The notes: generated by a model from the letters alone, not told the origin. Shown: positions 1 to 7,907, numbered from the stretch's first letter. The stretch: 64,000 bases of DNA from Clostridiales bacterium (GCA_017964005.1 JAGCSR010000043.1:1-64000); one strand, 5' to 3'. Program-made: numbers and translations.

Positions 1-390
1 AATATCATCAACATCTATACGCCGTTCCTGAAGGACCTGGGACTGACTTACACACAGTATCTGGTCATGCTGGTCCTTTGGGAGAAGGACGGGATCACGG
101 TCGGAGATATCTGCGAGAGATTGATGCTGGATAATGGGACATTATCTCCTCTTTTGAAGAAGATGCAGCAGGCAGGACTGGTAAGCAGGGTAAGGAGCGA
201 TCTGGACGACCGGGTGGTCCTGATATCTCTTACCAAGGAAGGTAAGGCTTTGCAAAGGAAGGCCAAGGATATCCCGCTTAAGGTGGCAGGATGCGTGGAT
301 CTTTCGGAGGACAAGGCGAAGCAGCTTTATTCGCTGCTATATGAACTATTGAATAATCAAAGTTGCAAGACGAAAGGAGAAACAAGATGA
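1..390 (+). CDS. MarR/OhrR-type transcriptional regulator, 5' end outside window
   Basis: The reading frame is open from the first base, so the N-terminus is missing. The visible 129 residues form a winged helix: a QYLVMLVLWEKDGITVGDI segment, a recognition region LDNGTLSPLLKKMQQAGLV, then a wing with RSDLDDRVVLISLT. This pattern matches the OhrR/MarR branch, which senses organic peroxide through an N-terminal cysteine that would lie before the window, so redox type cannot be checked. Its stop codon overlaps the start of the glutathione peroxidase gene (ATGA), giving translational coupling. By inference it regulates that peroxidase as a one-operon peroxide response. MarR membership is secure; the ligand is inferred. 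Confidence 0.88.
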   Translation, partial: NIINIYTPFLKDLGLTYTQYLVMLVLWEKDGITVGDICERLMLDNGTLSPLLKKMQQAGLVSRVRSDLDDRVVLISLTKEGKALQRKAKDIPLKVAGCVDLSEDKAKQLYSLLYELLNNQSCKTKGETR

Positions 391-932
391 GCACAGTTTA
401 CGATTTTAAGGTTTTGGACCGCAAGGGCAGTGAAGTAAGTCTTTCTGACTATAAGGGCAAGGTCCTTCTTATAGTCAATACCGCAACAGGCTGCGGGTTC
501 ACACCCCACTACGATCCTCTTGAGGCAATGTATAAGGAGATGAGAGATCAGGGTTTTGAGATCTTAGACTTCCCCTGCAATCAGTTTGCAAACCAGGCCC
601 CTGGAGACGCAGACGAGATCCACGATTTCTGCACACTGAAGTTCGGTACGGAATTCCCTCAGTTTGCTAAGATCGACGTTAACGGAGAGACCGCAGATCC
701 TCTGTTTGTATTTCTTGCAACAGAGAAGCCTTTCGAAGGATTCGGCAAGGGTATCAAGTTTGCCGCTCTTAATAAGTTCGCAGACATGAACAACAAGAAG
801 TTCGGCGACAAGGCATATATCAAGTGGAACTTCACCAAGTTCCTGATCGACCGCGAAGGCAATGTCATCTCAAGGTTCGAGCCGACAGTTGAGATGGATG
901 AAGTAAAGGAGGCCGTGAAGGCTGCATTGTAA
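387..932 (+). CDS. Glutathione peroxidase family thiol peroxidase
   Basis: A 181-residue thioredoxin-fold peroxidase of the GPx family, the usual length for bacterial members. The peroxidatic Cys36 sits in NTATGCGFTP, followed by the family motif FPCNQF (Cys64) with Gln70, and a WNF motif near residue 135 supplies the tetrad Trp/Asn. Cysteine replaces selenocysteine; bacterial forms like this usually reduce peroxides with thioredoxin rather than glutathione. The start at 387 is chosen because AAAGGAGA lies 6 nt upstream and the ATG overlaps the regulator's stop; a longer in-frame start inside the regulator gene has no such site. Cytoplasmic. Co-transcription with the OhrR-like regulator suggests peroxide induction (inference). 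Confidence 0.92.
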   Translation: MSTVYDFKVLDRKGSEVSLSDYKGKVLLIVNTATGCGFTPHYDPLEAMYKEMRDQGFEILDFPCNQFANQAPGDADEIHDFCTLKFGTEFPQFAKIDVNGETADPLFVFLATEKPFEGFGKGIKFAALNKFADMNNKKFGDKAYIKWNFTKFLIDREGNVISRFEPTVEMDEVKEAVKAAL

Positions 933-987
933 AAACTTGTCCTTGTCTGTCACAGGTTTATGACGGTGATAAATACGATCAGATGAG

Positions 988-1016
988 AGCACAGTCTTCA
1001 CGGGCTGTGCCTTTTC
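988..1016 (+). terminator. Intrinsic terminator after the peroxidase
   Basis: GCACAG (989-994) pairs with CTGTGC (1005-1010), followed by a short T run. The rest of 1017-1316 shows no convincing gene. Confidence 0.55.
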
Positions 1017-1330
1017 TGTAATCCCGCAAATATATATGCCGGTCTTAAGGCAAAACAGTATAATCTAAAAGATATAAGTTCTTCCTTGGTGGCAAAGGTG
1101 TCAAAAACTTCTATTTGTTTATCAGTATTTCACCTGTTGTTGGTGGTTTAATTTATTGGACATAGTATGCTCCTTTGCTGAGATGATAGAACATCCTCAT
1201 GATTATATTTTCATCGCTTGAAAGTTCCCTCATAAAAATGAGACAATAGACGCGGAGACAAAATATGAACAAGAAAGCTTATCAACAATAAGTGCGTCTA
1301 TAACAACTATATGCTCAAGGAGATCATTCT

Positions 1331-1648
1331 ATGAGACCGAATGAAATGAACGAAGATATGATAAAGGAACTGCGTAAATGTAAGTCGGCTGAAGAGGTGA
1401 ACAAGTTCATCAGTGATAACCAGATCGAACTTACACCTGAACAGTTGGAAGCGATTTCCGGGGGGAACGTCACATCAAAGGATATCTACAATTATGTAGG
1501 GGATTGTCCTGTCAGTGACGACGGACAATGTGTATTTGAATATACGGGCAAGACCAGGCCGGGAGCGATTTTCGGTGATCTGTGGCCCGATTATGAGGCG
1601 AAATGCAAATACTGCGGCCGTATCGAGTGGAATCTCTTTGGATTCTAG
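1331..1648 (+). CDS. Nif11-like double-glycine peptide precursor (orphan)
   Basis: A 105-residue protein with a leader-like N-terminus rich in charged helix (residues 1-43) ending in LTPEQLEAISGG. The Gly44-Gly45 pair is a typical cleavage site for C39-peptidase ABC exporters. The putative core has 60 residues, with Cys59, Cys67 and a CKYC pair (Cys92, Cys95); the last could instead be half of a zinc knuckle. AAGGAG at 1317-1322 supports the ATG. No modification enzyme, C39 transporter or cyclase is visible nearby; the next gene is a SWIM-type zinc-finger protein 26 nt downstream. It is probably a RiPP-type precursor acted on in trans or a remnant. Leader recognition is good; the product is unknown. 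Confidence 0.72.
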   Translation: MRPNEMNEDMIKELRKCKSAEEVNKFISDNQIELTPEQLEAISGGNVTSKDIYNYVGDCPVSDDGQCVFEYTGKTRPGAIFGDLWPDYEAKCKYCGRIEWNLFGF

Positions 1649-1674
1649 TATTTGAACATATATTGAGGTTTTAA

Positions 1675-2100
1675 ATGGGTTTATTGGAACTTGCCAGCGG
1701 TAAATCAATATGGAAAGGATACGACTATTACAAGGAAGGTAAGGTCGTATCTTGTGAGCAGACCGGAAGATTTAACTACAAAGGAACGGTTAAGGGGAGC
1801 GGAGAAGAAGTCTACGAAGTTGCGTTGGATATAGATCACCCCAAGAGATCTGTCTGTAATTGTCCGCATTCCGATGGCAAACGTCGTATCTGCAAACATA
1901 AAGTGGCGATGTACTTTTCCATTTTCCCTGAGGAGGGTGAGCGGATCGTTCGTGAAGCGGAAGAATGGGAGGCTGCCGAGAAGCAACGGGAACAGGAAAG
2001 ATACGAAGAAATAAAAAAGTATGTATATTCGCTTTCAAAACAGGATCTCAGAGATGAACTTGTTTTCAGGATGATGAACGAACCGTACGAAAGGTGGTAA
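1675..2100 (+). CDS. SWIM-type zinc-finger protein
   Basis: A 141-residue protein. Residues 1-55 resemble the N-terminal region of SWIM proteins (a GxxYYxxGxV pattern: KGYDYYKEGKV). The zinc motif is VCNCPHSDGKRRICKH, i.e. C-x-C-x(n)-C-x-H, around residues 61-76. The C-terminus is a charged helix rich in Glu and Arg. SWIM domains bind nucleic acid or protein partners; no catalytic domain is attached, so the role is unknown. It lies between the peptide precursor and a HipA-like kinase gene, all in the same direction with short gaps (26 and 29 nt), which suggests one transcript. Confidence 0.85.
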   Translation: MGLLELASGKSIWKGYDYYKEGKVVSCEQTGRFNYKGTVKGSGEEVYEVALDIDHPKRSVCNCPHSDGKRRICKHKVAMYFSIFPEEGERIVREAEEWEAAEKQREQERYEEIKKYVYSLSKQDLRDELVFRMMNEPYERW

Positions 2101-2129
2101 AATTAATATATGTTTAGCGAGGGAAACAT

Positions 2130-3266
2130 ATGTATTACTTAAAACAGTACGATACCATATTACTTCAGTTCGATATTTTGGAGGATCCTTTAGAGGGACA
2201 GAGCTGCAGATTGATATCTGTTTGTGAGGACAACAGATATCTTTTGCCCACAGGGCTTCAGCTGTCTGACAGTGGAATGATGTCGTGGCTTAGGACACGG
2301 GTCATTCCGAAGAACAGGGAATTTGTTGATGCTTTCCTTGCTAAAAACGGATTGGCTCACAGCGATGTAAAGGGGATAATCGATATTTGTCTCGGTTTAT
2401 CGCTTAATGACAGTTATTGGGTAGTGCCGGCCGATTTTGACGGAGTATTTGCAGATTATAATCTTTACGAGAATGACTTTATAAAAGCCTTGTCTCTCAT
2501 TGCATATACCGGTTATGGCACATCCAGAGTACGCGGATTTACATCCTCCCCGGAATTTACCACTGCCGGGATGCTCCGCAAGGGGTGGCGAAGGTTAGGA
2601 GGCAAGACTTTGCTCTTTAAAGGTGGCACCAGTGGCGCCGCGAACACCGGTAATGAGCCTTATTCTGAATTCTATGCGTCTCAGATCGCCGAGAGAATGG
2701 GTGTTGATTGTGTGCATTATGACCTTGCTATGTGGAAGAAAAGCTTGTGTTCTACGTGCGAACTGTTTTCGGATATAGATCATTCTTATGTGCCTATGTA
2801 CCGATTCGTTGAGGAACCGACCGTCCGCGGTGTCGCCAAGTATCTGAAAGGACTTGGTGAAGATTTTTATGATCGATATGTTGACATGCTGATATTTGAT
2901 GCCGTTATCTGTAACGAGGATCGTCATTACGGAAACTTCGGTTTGATGGTCGACAACAAAACAAATAAACCGTACGCATTTGCGCCGGTGTTTGACAACG
3001 GTCTGTCATTATTCAACTATGCAATGCCGGATGATCTTGTTGATATATCCGCTTATGCAAAGACAAGACAATCCCATTCAGGAGCGTCTTTCGATAATAT
3101 AGTTAGGGAGTTTATTACTGACAGACAGCGTAAAATGCTTCGCAAACTGATCGGATTCAGATTTACTGATCACCCGTCGTATAAATGGTCCGCCAAGCGC
3201 AAGTCTGTCATCGAGAAGTATATACAAGAACGAGTTAACGAGTTGTTGGGAGAGAACTTACGATGA
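2130..3266 (+). CDS. HipA-like serine/threonine kinase domain protein
   Basis: A 378-residue protein with the HipA-type kinase core. LLFKGG (Lys164) and Glu180 fit the ATP-binding lysine and its partner, CNEDRHYGNFG carries catalytic Asp264 and Asn269, and VFDNG (Asp289) is the Mg-binding Asp. HipA toxins phosphorylate glutamyl-tRNA synthetase or related targets, but many Clostridia copies, like this one, have no HipB antitoxin beside them and no N-subdomain-1, so toxicity should not be assumed. The gene end overlaps the next gene's start by ATGA (3263-3266), so kinase and ion-channel-like protein are translationally coupled. The substrate is unknown. Confidence 0.82.
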   Translation: MYYLKQYDTILLQFDILEDPLEGQSCRLISVCEDNRYLLPTGLQLSDSGMMSWLRTRVIPKNREFVDAFLAKNGLAHSDVKGIIDICLGLSLNDSYWVVPADFDGVFADYNLYENDFIKALSLIAYTGYGTSRVRGFTSSPEFTTAGMLRKGWRRLGGKTLLFKGGTSGAANTGNEPYSEFYASQIAERMGVDCVHYDLAMWKKSLCSTCELFSDIDHSYVPMYRFVEEPTVRGVAKYLKGLGEDFYDRYVDMLIFDAVICNEDRHYGNFGLMVDNKTNKPYAFAPVFDNGLSLFNYAMPDDLVDISAYAKTRQSHSGASFDNIVREFITDRQRKMLRKLIGFRFTDHPSYKWSAKRKSVIEKYIQERVNELLGENLR

Positions 3267-5377
3267 TCCGACGCTTGAGAGAATGGTTTAGTATAAGGCT
3301 GGCAAAGAATCCGGGGCAGATAGTGTTGCTGGCGATATTGTTGTTCAATATCGTTTTCCTGTTGTTGTCGGCATTGATCATCAGCAGTATGTCGCTGCCC
3401 GGGACGGAGCATCTGGGATTTTTGGAGGCCGCTTATTACACGGTGACCATGATTCTGGATGCGGGGTGCGTGTCTTTCGTGGTGCAGGAGATAGGGCCTT
3501 CGAATGTGGCCATATCCATCGTGTGCCTGATCATAATCATCATCGGCATGATCTCTTTTACGGGCGCCGTCATCGGTTACATCACAAACTACATCTCGGG
3601 CTTCATCGATAACTCCAACGCCGGTAACCATAAGCTGGTGATATCCGACCACTTCGTTATCCTGAACTGGAACTCCCGAGCCCTGGAGATCGTTAATGAC
3701 CTTCTGTACAGCGAGAGCGTGGACAAGGTCGTGGTGCTGGTGGGGTCCGGTAAGGACGATATTAAGCGGGAGATCTCAGAGTGCCTGCAGGAGACCGTAA
3801 AGCGCGAGAACATGAAGGTCAAGGCCGAGTGCGAAGGGATGTCGTTCTTTGCGGCGAGAAGTTACTACCGCCGGCATAAGCTTCGTAACCGCCTGACTGT
3901 TATCGTGCGCGAAGGAGACGTGTTCTCTTCGAAGCAGCTGTTCGATATATCGCTGGATAAGGCGGTGTCTGTTGTTATATTGGGGAACGAGCAGAGCGAT
4001 GCACCCTGTAAGTTCCAGGCTCTTGAGAATGCGGAGAAATACAGTAACGGCAATTCCTTGACGATAAAGACTCTTATGCAGGTGTCGGACATCACGTCCG
4101 CGGCTTTCTCTGCCGATAACCAGAGGATCATTGTGGAGGTCACGGACGACTGGACATGGAATCTGGTGCAGAAGATCATTCGGTGCAAAGAGGTGTCCGG
4201 CAAGTGCAATATCGTGCCAATCCGGGTCAACCGTATCCTTGGCCAGCTCATGTCCCAGTTCTCGCTCATGCCCGAGCTCAATACAGTCTATAACGAACTG
4301 CTGTCCAACAAGGGTGCGACATTCTATTCCGTTGCGTCTTCCTACGACGATGAGGTGCCTTATATCAAGGATTCCCTGGACAACAACTGCCGCGTGATCC
4401 CGCTGACCGTAAGGAATGAGAACGGCGGCAACTACTGCTACTACATGGCATGCGAAGAAGGCGATGCGGGAAGGCGGCACAAGGTGGAGTGCGCGCCTGC
4501 TAAGACAGTTCTTAATAAGGACTACTGGGTCGAGAAGAAGAACATCCTGATCCTGGGGCACAACAGCAAGTGCAGGGAGATCATGGAAGGGTTCTCGGCT
4601 TTCGTGTCTGAGTGGGGATATAAAGATTCGGACGAGAACCTCTTGAGCATCGTCGTGATCGACAATGCCAAGAGCCTCGAGAAGATGGATTACTACAAGG
4701 ATTACCCCTTCGTCGTGGGTACGGTTGCTGCCGAACTCTTCGATAAGGATCTGATCTGCGATTCCATCAACGAGTTCATGGAGATGAACGACGAGGATGT
4801 AAGCGTTCTGATCCTCTCCGACGACCAGGTGCCGGGCGCCGAGACTGACGCCGACACTCTGGCAAATCTCGTCTATGTTCAGGACATCATCAACGACAAG
4901 AAAGACGCCAACCCCGACTTCGATGTGGAGAGCATCGATGTCATCGCGGAGATCAATGATCCCAAGAACCACGATGTTGTCTCAAGTTACAGCGTAAAGA
5001 ATGTCATCATCAGTAACCGATATATAAGCAAGATGATCACCCAGATCGGCGAGAAAGACGCGATCTTCGATTTCTATCAGGACATCCTGACTTACGACAC
5101 TGACTGCGAGGACGGCTACGACAGTAAGGAGATCTATGTAAAGAAGGCACGCGACTTCTTCTCCGAGCTCCCGCCCGAGTGTACAGCGGAACAGCTGATA
5201 AGGGCGGTTTTCGAGCAGTCGTACGATCCGGCTATTCCTTCGGACCGCCAGAATATCTCTCTTGTCTTAGGCTATGTTAAGCCCGGTCAGGATGTGGTCC
5301 TCTTCGGCGGAGAACAGTCGCAGATAAAGGTTAAGCTCGAGGCGAAAGATAAGATAATCGTATTCAGTAATCACTGA
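3263..5377 (+). CDS. CASTOR/POLLUX-like ion channel protein with RCK/TrkA-like domains
   Basis: A 704-residue protein. Two hydrophobic helices (about residues 18-44 and 88-114) flank a re-entrant pore-like stretch AAYYTVTMILDAGCVSF. The remaining roughly 580 residues are cytoplasmic and built as repeated Rossmann-like RCK units (HFVILNWNSRALEIVNDL near 131; NILILGHNSKCREIMEG near 430; a C-terminal TrkA-C-like segment LGYVKPGQDVVLFGGEQSQ). This layout is that of the CASTOR/POLLUX/SYM8 family, where a tetrameric pore is gated by RCK domains. Ion selectivity cannot be read: the pore lacks the potassium signature TVGYG. It is translationally coupled to the HipA-like kinase, hinting that phosphorylation might gate or respond to the channel (inference). 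Confidence 0.78.
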   Translation: MIRRLREWFSIRLAKNPGQIVLLAILLFNIVFLLLSALIISSMSLPGTEHLGFLEAAYYTVTMILDAGCVSFVVQEIGPSNVAISIVCLIIIIIGMISFTGAVIGYITNYISGFIDNSNAGNHKLVISDHFVILNWNSRALEIVNDLLYSESVDKVVVLVGSGKDDIKREISECLQETVKRENMKVKAECEGMSFFAARSYYRRHKLRNRLTVIVREGDVFSSKQLFDISLDKAVSVVILGNEQSDAPCKFQALENAEKYSNGNSLTIKTLMQVSDITSAAFSADNQRIIVEVTDDWTWNLVQKIIRCKEVSGKCNIVPIRVNRILGQLMSQFSLMPELNTVYNELLSNKGATFYSVASSYDDEVPYIKDSLDNNCRVIPLTVRNENGGNYCYYMACEEGDAGRRHKVECAPAKTVLNKDYWVEKKNILILGHNSKCREIMEGFSAFVSEWGYKDSDENLLSIVVIDNAKSLEKMDYYKDYPFVVGTVAAELFDKDLICDSINEFMEMNDEDVSVLILSDDQVPGAETDADTLANLVYVQDIINDKKDANPDFDVESIDVIAEINDPKNHDVVSSYSVKNVIISNRYISKMITQIGEKDAIFDFYQDILTYDTDCEDGYDSKEIYVKKARDFFSELPPECTAEQLIRAVFEQSYDPAIPSDRQNISLVLGYVKPGQDVVLFGGEQSQIKVKLEAKDKIIVFSNH

Positions 5378-5410
5378 TGCTATTGAAAGATATGAGACTT
5401 CAAAGGAGGT

Positions 5411-5566
5411 ATGAAAATGGATATACGAAAGGAAATAGATATACAAGCTCCATTAACACCTGAACAGATTAAGATGCTTGATAATCTGGAAAATCGACCT
5501 ATTGAATTTGATGATGATTGTCCGGAATTAACGGATGAGCAACTATCTGAATTTAGGCGTGTATAG
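5411..5566 (+). CDS. Short antitoxin-like protein, probably truncated
   Basis: A 51-codon frame, too short for routine calling, after a full AAAGGAGGT (5402-5410). The second ATG at 5417 has the better 7-nt spacing, so the working product is probably 49 residues. It ends in a DCPELTDEQLSEFRRV segment. From memory, this pattern opens a family of CopG/BrnA-like antitoxins in Firmicutes, where it continues into a ribbon-helix-helix domain; here TAG follows directly. It may be a truncated antitoxin or a natural short form. No toxin frame follows. The coding call rests on the ribosome site and family-like sequence. Confidence 0.5.
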   Translation: MKMDIRKEIDIQAPLTPEQIKMLDNLENRPIEFDDDCPELTDEQLSEFRRV

Positions 5567-5641
5567 AAACTTAGTATAGATGAACATTGTCTGTTAATTT
5601 GCTAAACTCAATCGTTTTCGTATTGCAAACTTATCGATTTC

Positions 5642-5674
5642 AGTCCCGATAAAGATACTTTTCGGGGCTTTTTT
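5642..5674 (+). terminator. Strong intrinsic terminator
   Basis: AGTCCCGA (5642-5649) pairs with TCGGGGCT (5662-5669) through eight pairs including one G-U, followed by six T. It separates the channel/antitoxin-like transcript from the next promoter. Confidence 0.85.
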
Positions 5675-5688
5675 GAGGGTTGATCTCG

Positions 5689-5717
5689 TTGATTTTCGGG
5701 GTTAAAAATGGTATAAT
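5689..5717 (+). promoter_or_regulatory. Sigma-A promoter for the structured leader and downstream gene
   Basis: TTGATT (5689-5694), a 17-bp spacer, and a perfect TATAAT (5712-5717). Transcription should start near 5724, giving a leader of about 185 nt before the gene at 5909. Confidence 0.75.
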
Positions 5718-5723
5718 CTAACC

Positions 5724-5905
5724 AGTTCGGAAAGCAAGAAATAAAGGCTTCGGAAGCCTTTGGGAGGGTGAGTCTAAAGACTTTCGCAGCACCTCCGCGG
5801 AACATTCACAAATCAATAGAACAGAAGGGTTTGAAGCACCGAGTGTCGCAAACGTAAGCGATACCGGTGTTTGGTATCTTATGCTCTTTTGAGCGGAAAG
5901 GAACG
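5724..5905 (+). ncRNA. Structured 5' leader or small RNA of unknown class
   Basis: Between a clear promoter and the start at 5909 lie three separate stem-loops. The first is AAAGGCTT (5743-5750) with AAGCCTTT (5754-5761). The second pairs GGAGGgTG (5763-5770, one bulged G) with CACCTCC (5790-5796) and encloses AGTC/GACT (5771-5774/5779-5782). The third pairs CACCG (5837-5841) with CGGTG (5865-5869) and encloses TCGC/GCGA (5846-5849/5858-5861). I do not recognise a known riboswitch core. There is no T-run terminator before the gene, so translational control or an independent small RNA are both possible. Confidence 0.5.
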
Positions 5906-5908
5906 ATT

Positions 5909-6463
5909 ATGAGAATAAAGAAAGTTATAGGTTACGATGACCTCCTCGAGATGCAGGAGACTGTGATGGAAGATGAGGAACTTTGTAAAGACCAGGAGTT
6001 GCAGAACATGCTCTTTGCATATTGCTGGCAGGCCATCGAATATGTGGACATGATGACTGAGCACGGACTTCGTGCGGACTTTAAGAGGGATTCTCTCCTT
6101 GACTTGGTCCCGGCGATCGGGATCGCTTATGCGGAGGACAGCCATTGGGTTGACGGGGATACTTACGATGAGAGGTTCTGTGACATCAAAGAATTCTTCT
6201 GCGGGTATGTTATGTTTACACTCTATAACTGCCATGTGCTGGCCGGAAGGGACGTCAGGTACGAGCTCAACGGTTTTGAGACGGGGCTCTGTCTTATCAC
6301 GCCCGACGGCGAAGACGGGGAAGAGTATGAGTTTGATGTCAGGGAGGCACTAAACCGCGCGTTCTGCACGGTAAAGGTCGAGAAAGAGGACTGCGATGAA
6401 CTGAGGCACTTCGTGTTCAACTGCAATCCGATGGAGTTTCTGAAGGAGTTGTTGATAGGGTAA
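5909..6463 (+). CDS. Hypothetical acidic protein, 184 aa
   Basis: Not recognised. The start at 5909 is preferred because GGAAAGGA lies 6 nt upstream; an earlier in-frame ATG at 5867 would sit inside the third leader hairpin. The product is acidic and soluble, with no signal peptide or membrane segment, and begins MRIKKVIGYDDLLEMQE. It is mostly predicted helix in the first 120 residues, with five cysteines spread over the C-terminal half. It stands alone behind its own promoter and structured leader, with a 105-nt gap to the toxin-antitoxin remnant. No function is proposed. Confidence 0.72.
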   Translation: MRIKKVIGYDDLLEMQETVMEDEELCKDQELQNMLFAYCWQAIEYVDMMTEHGLRADFKRDSLLDLVPAIGIAYAEDSHWVDGDTYDERFCDIKEFFCGYVMFTLYNCHVLAGRDVRYELNGFETGLCLITPDGEDGEEYEFDVREALNRAFCTVKVEKEDCDELRHFVFNCNPMEFLKELLIG

Positions 6464-6568
6464 GGAGAACCGGGATAAGTTTAGCGACAATGGGAAATCT
6501 TAAAATGTTATAGGTTGAATTTATCCTAGAAACGAAGTATTATATTTCTAACTGAAAGGGGTGATCCT

Positions 6569-6811
6569 ATGACTATCAATACAAATAATCTTGTGTCAAT
6601 TACTGAGGCCAATCAGAATTTTTCCCGGGTTGCCAGAATGGTGGATGAGAAAGGTGCCGTTGTTATCCTTAAGAACAATAGCCCCAGATATCTTCTTATT
6701 GAATTTGATCAGTTCGAGAGAGAACAAGTCGCCCCGGATGAGGATATCCTGGCAATATCCAAACGCCTGATCGACAAAAACCGGAAGGCTTATGAGGAGT
6801 TGGCAAAATGA
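6569..6811 (+). CDS. Phd/YefM-family antitoxin
   Basis: An 80-residue antitoxin. The N-terminal part (SITEANQNFSRVARMVDEKG, then VVILKNNSPRYLLI) is the Phd/YefM DNA-binding dimer fold, with a C-terminal helix DEDILAISKRLIDKNRKAYEELAK that would neutralise the toxin. AAAGGGGTG precedes the start. It overlaps the doc gene by 4 nt (ATGA), the usual antitoxin-first order. In Phd-Doc systems it binds its own promoter and inhibits Doc. Here the partner toxin is damaged, so the antitoxin may persist as a lone repressor or anti-addiction gene. Confidence 0.88.
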   Translation: MTINTNNLVSITEANQNFSRVARMVDEKGAVVILKNNSPRYLLIEFDQFEREQVAPDEDILAISKRLIDKNRKAYEELAK

Positions 6812-7031
6812 TCATTTTGTCTAAGGAACAGATTATCGCACTTCATTCGCATTTGATCGCTGAGACTGGTGGCATAGATGGTCTGAGGGACGAAGGATTG
6901 CTTGAATCTGCGCTAAACGCTCCTTTTCAAGCGTTTGGAGATATGGAAGCATATCCATCAATTCAGCAAAAGGCAGCCAGACATGTGATTTTGATGAACT
7001 TCTTGATTGGATTCTTGACCATCAAGTGTAA
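6808..7031 (+). pseudogene. doc: Doc-type Fic toxin with internal deletion and frame change
   Basis: The first 59 codons read as a normal death-on-curing protein (SKEQIIALHSHLIAETGG, then GLLESALNAPFQAFGD and SIQQKAAR). Directly after, the frame leaves the family. A second frame at 6993-7031 encodes DELLDWILDHQV and a stop, which matches the natural Doc C-terminus. The central block with the catalytic HxFxDGNKR Fic motif is absent. The original frame runs on to a stop at 7047. The simplest reading is a deletion of roughly 50 codons that joined the two ends out of frame. No kinase activity on EF-Tu is possible without the Fic motif. The paired antitoxin is intact. Confidence 0.82.
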
Positions 7032-7082
7032 AGTGTCAAACATTTAGTAAGTGGAATGATGTTTACTTAGGAGGATACCATT

Positions 7083-7214
7083 ATGACATGTCCAAGATGC
7101 GGTACGAGGATGAACGGCGGTGTGTGCCCCGAGTGCGGATTCCCTGTTAACATGGTCCGCAGGGTCAACGGGGTTAAGGTCGGCGGATGCAGGAGGTCTT
7201 TACGGAAGAGGTGA
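7083..7214 (+). CDS. Tiny zinc-ribbon protein, 43 aa
   Basis: A 43-codon frame with AGGAGG (7069-7074) 8 nt before the ATG. It starts MTCPRCGTRMNGGVCPECG, giving two CxxC pairs (CPRC and CPEC), a compact zinc ribbon, followed by a basic tail (VRRVNGVKVGGCRRSLRKR). A single zinc ion with a basic tail suggests nucleic-acid or ribosome contact. It lies 24 nt before sfsA in the same direction, so they probably share a transcript. Function unknown. Confidence 0.7.
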   Translation: MTCPRCGTRMNGGVCPECGFPVNMVRRVNGVKVGGCRRSLRKR

Positions 7215-7238
7215 TCCTTTTCCCGGTTTTCGAGATAA

Positions 7239-7907
7239 ATGACTTACGACAACATAACTCCTGCAAAGTTTATATCAAGACCTAACCGGTTTATTGCCAA
7301 GGTTGAAGTCTCAGGCGCGGTAGAGACCGTACACGTCAAGAATACGGGAAGGTGCAAAGAGCTCCTTATCCCTGGGTGCGACGTGTGGCTTACCGCGCCT
7401 TCTTCGCCCGGGCGCAAGACCAGGTACGATCTGGTGTGTGTCAGGAAGAGCAACGGGCTGCTCATCAATATCGACAGCCAGGCTCCCAACAAGGTGGCGG
7501 GAGAGTGGCTTGCCGGTCAGGGGTTCGATGTGGTGGTTCCCGAATATACATATGGTGATTCCAGGATAGATTTCTATATGTCTAAGGGTGACGTGCAATA
7601 TCTTATGGAAGTCAAGGGGTGTACTTTGGAAGTAGACGGGATAGGGTATTTCCCTGATGCTCCTACTGAGCGGGGCGTCAAGCACATCAGGGAACTGACC
7701 GGAGCTTTGGAGGACGGGTATCGCGCGATACTGGCTTTCGTGATACAGATGGAAGGGGTGGAAGAAGTGCGCGCAAATGTTGCGATGCATCCCGAGTTCG
7801 GAGAGGCTTTGGATGAAGCCGAAGCTGCCGGAGTTGAAGTGCTGTTCCTGCCCTGCCGGGTTACTCCTGATATGCTCAGGATCAGGGAGGATATCAGCCG
7901 GATCTGA
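7239..7907 (+). CDS. sfsA: SfsA family protein (sugar fermentation stimulation)
   Basis: A 222-residue SfsA homologue of normal length. Family marks are FISRPNRFIAKVEV near the N-terminus, HVKNTGRCKELL, DSRIDFYM, EVKGCTL and FPDAPTERGVKHIREL. The D-x(n)-ExK arrangement (RIDFY and MEVKG) is that of a PD-(D/E)XK nuclease-like core. E. coli SfsA was described as a DNA-binding activator of maltose genes, but its fold suggests a nuclease; the physiological role in Firmicutes is open. Only a weak ribosome site precedes the ATG, consistent with coupling to the zinc-ribbon gene 24 nt upstream. Confidence 0.93.
   Translation: MTYDNITPAKFISRPNRFIAKVEVSGAVETVHVKNTGRCKELLIPGCDVWLTAPSSPGRKTRYDLVCVRKSNGLLINIDSQAPNKVAGEWLAGQGFDVVVPEYTYGDSRIDFYMSKGDVQYLMEVKGCTLEVDGIGYFPDAPTERGVKHIRELTGALEDGYRAILAFVIQMEGVEEVRANVAMHPEFGEALDEAEAAGVEVLFLPCRVTPDMLRIREDISRI

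Noticed and set aside
3776..4972. Long antisense frame opposite the channel gene
   Set aside because: The plus strand has clear domain structure, an overlap with the kinase gene and proper codon bias; the antisense frame has no ribosome site or known motif.
5724..5905. Assigning the leader to a known riboswitch, T-box, 4.5S RNA or RNase P
   Set aside because: None of the conserved core sequences of these classes could be found.
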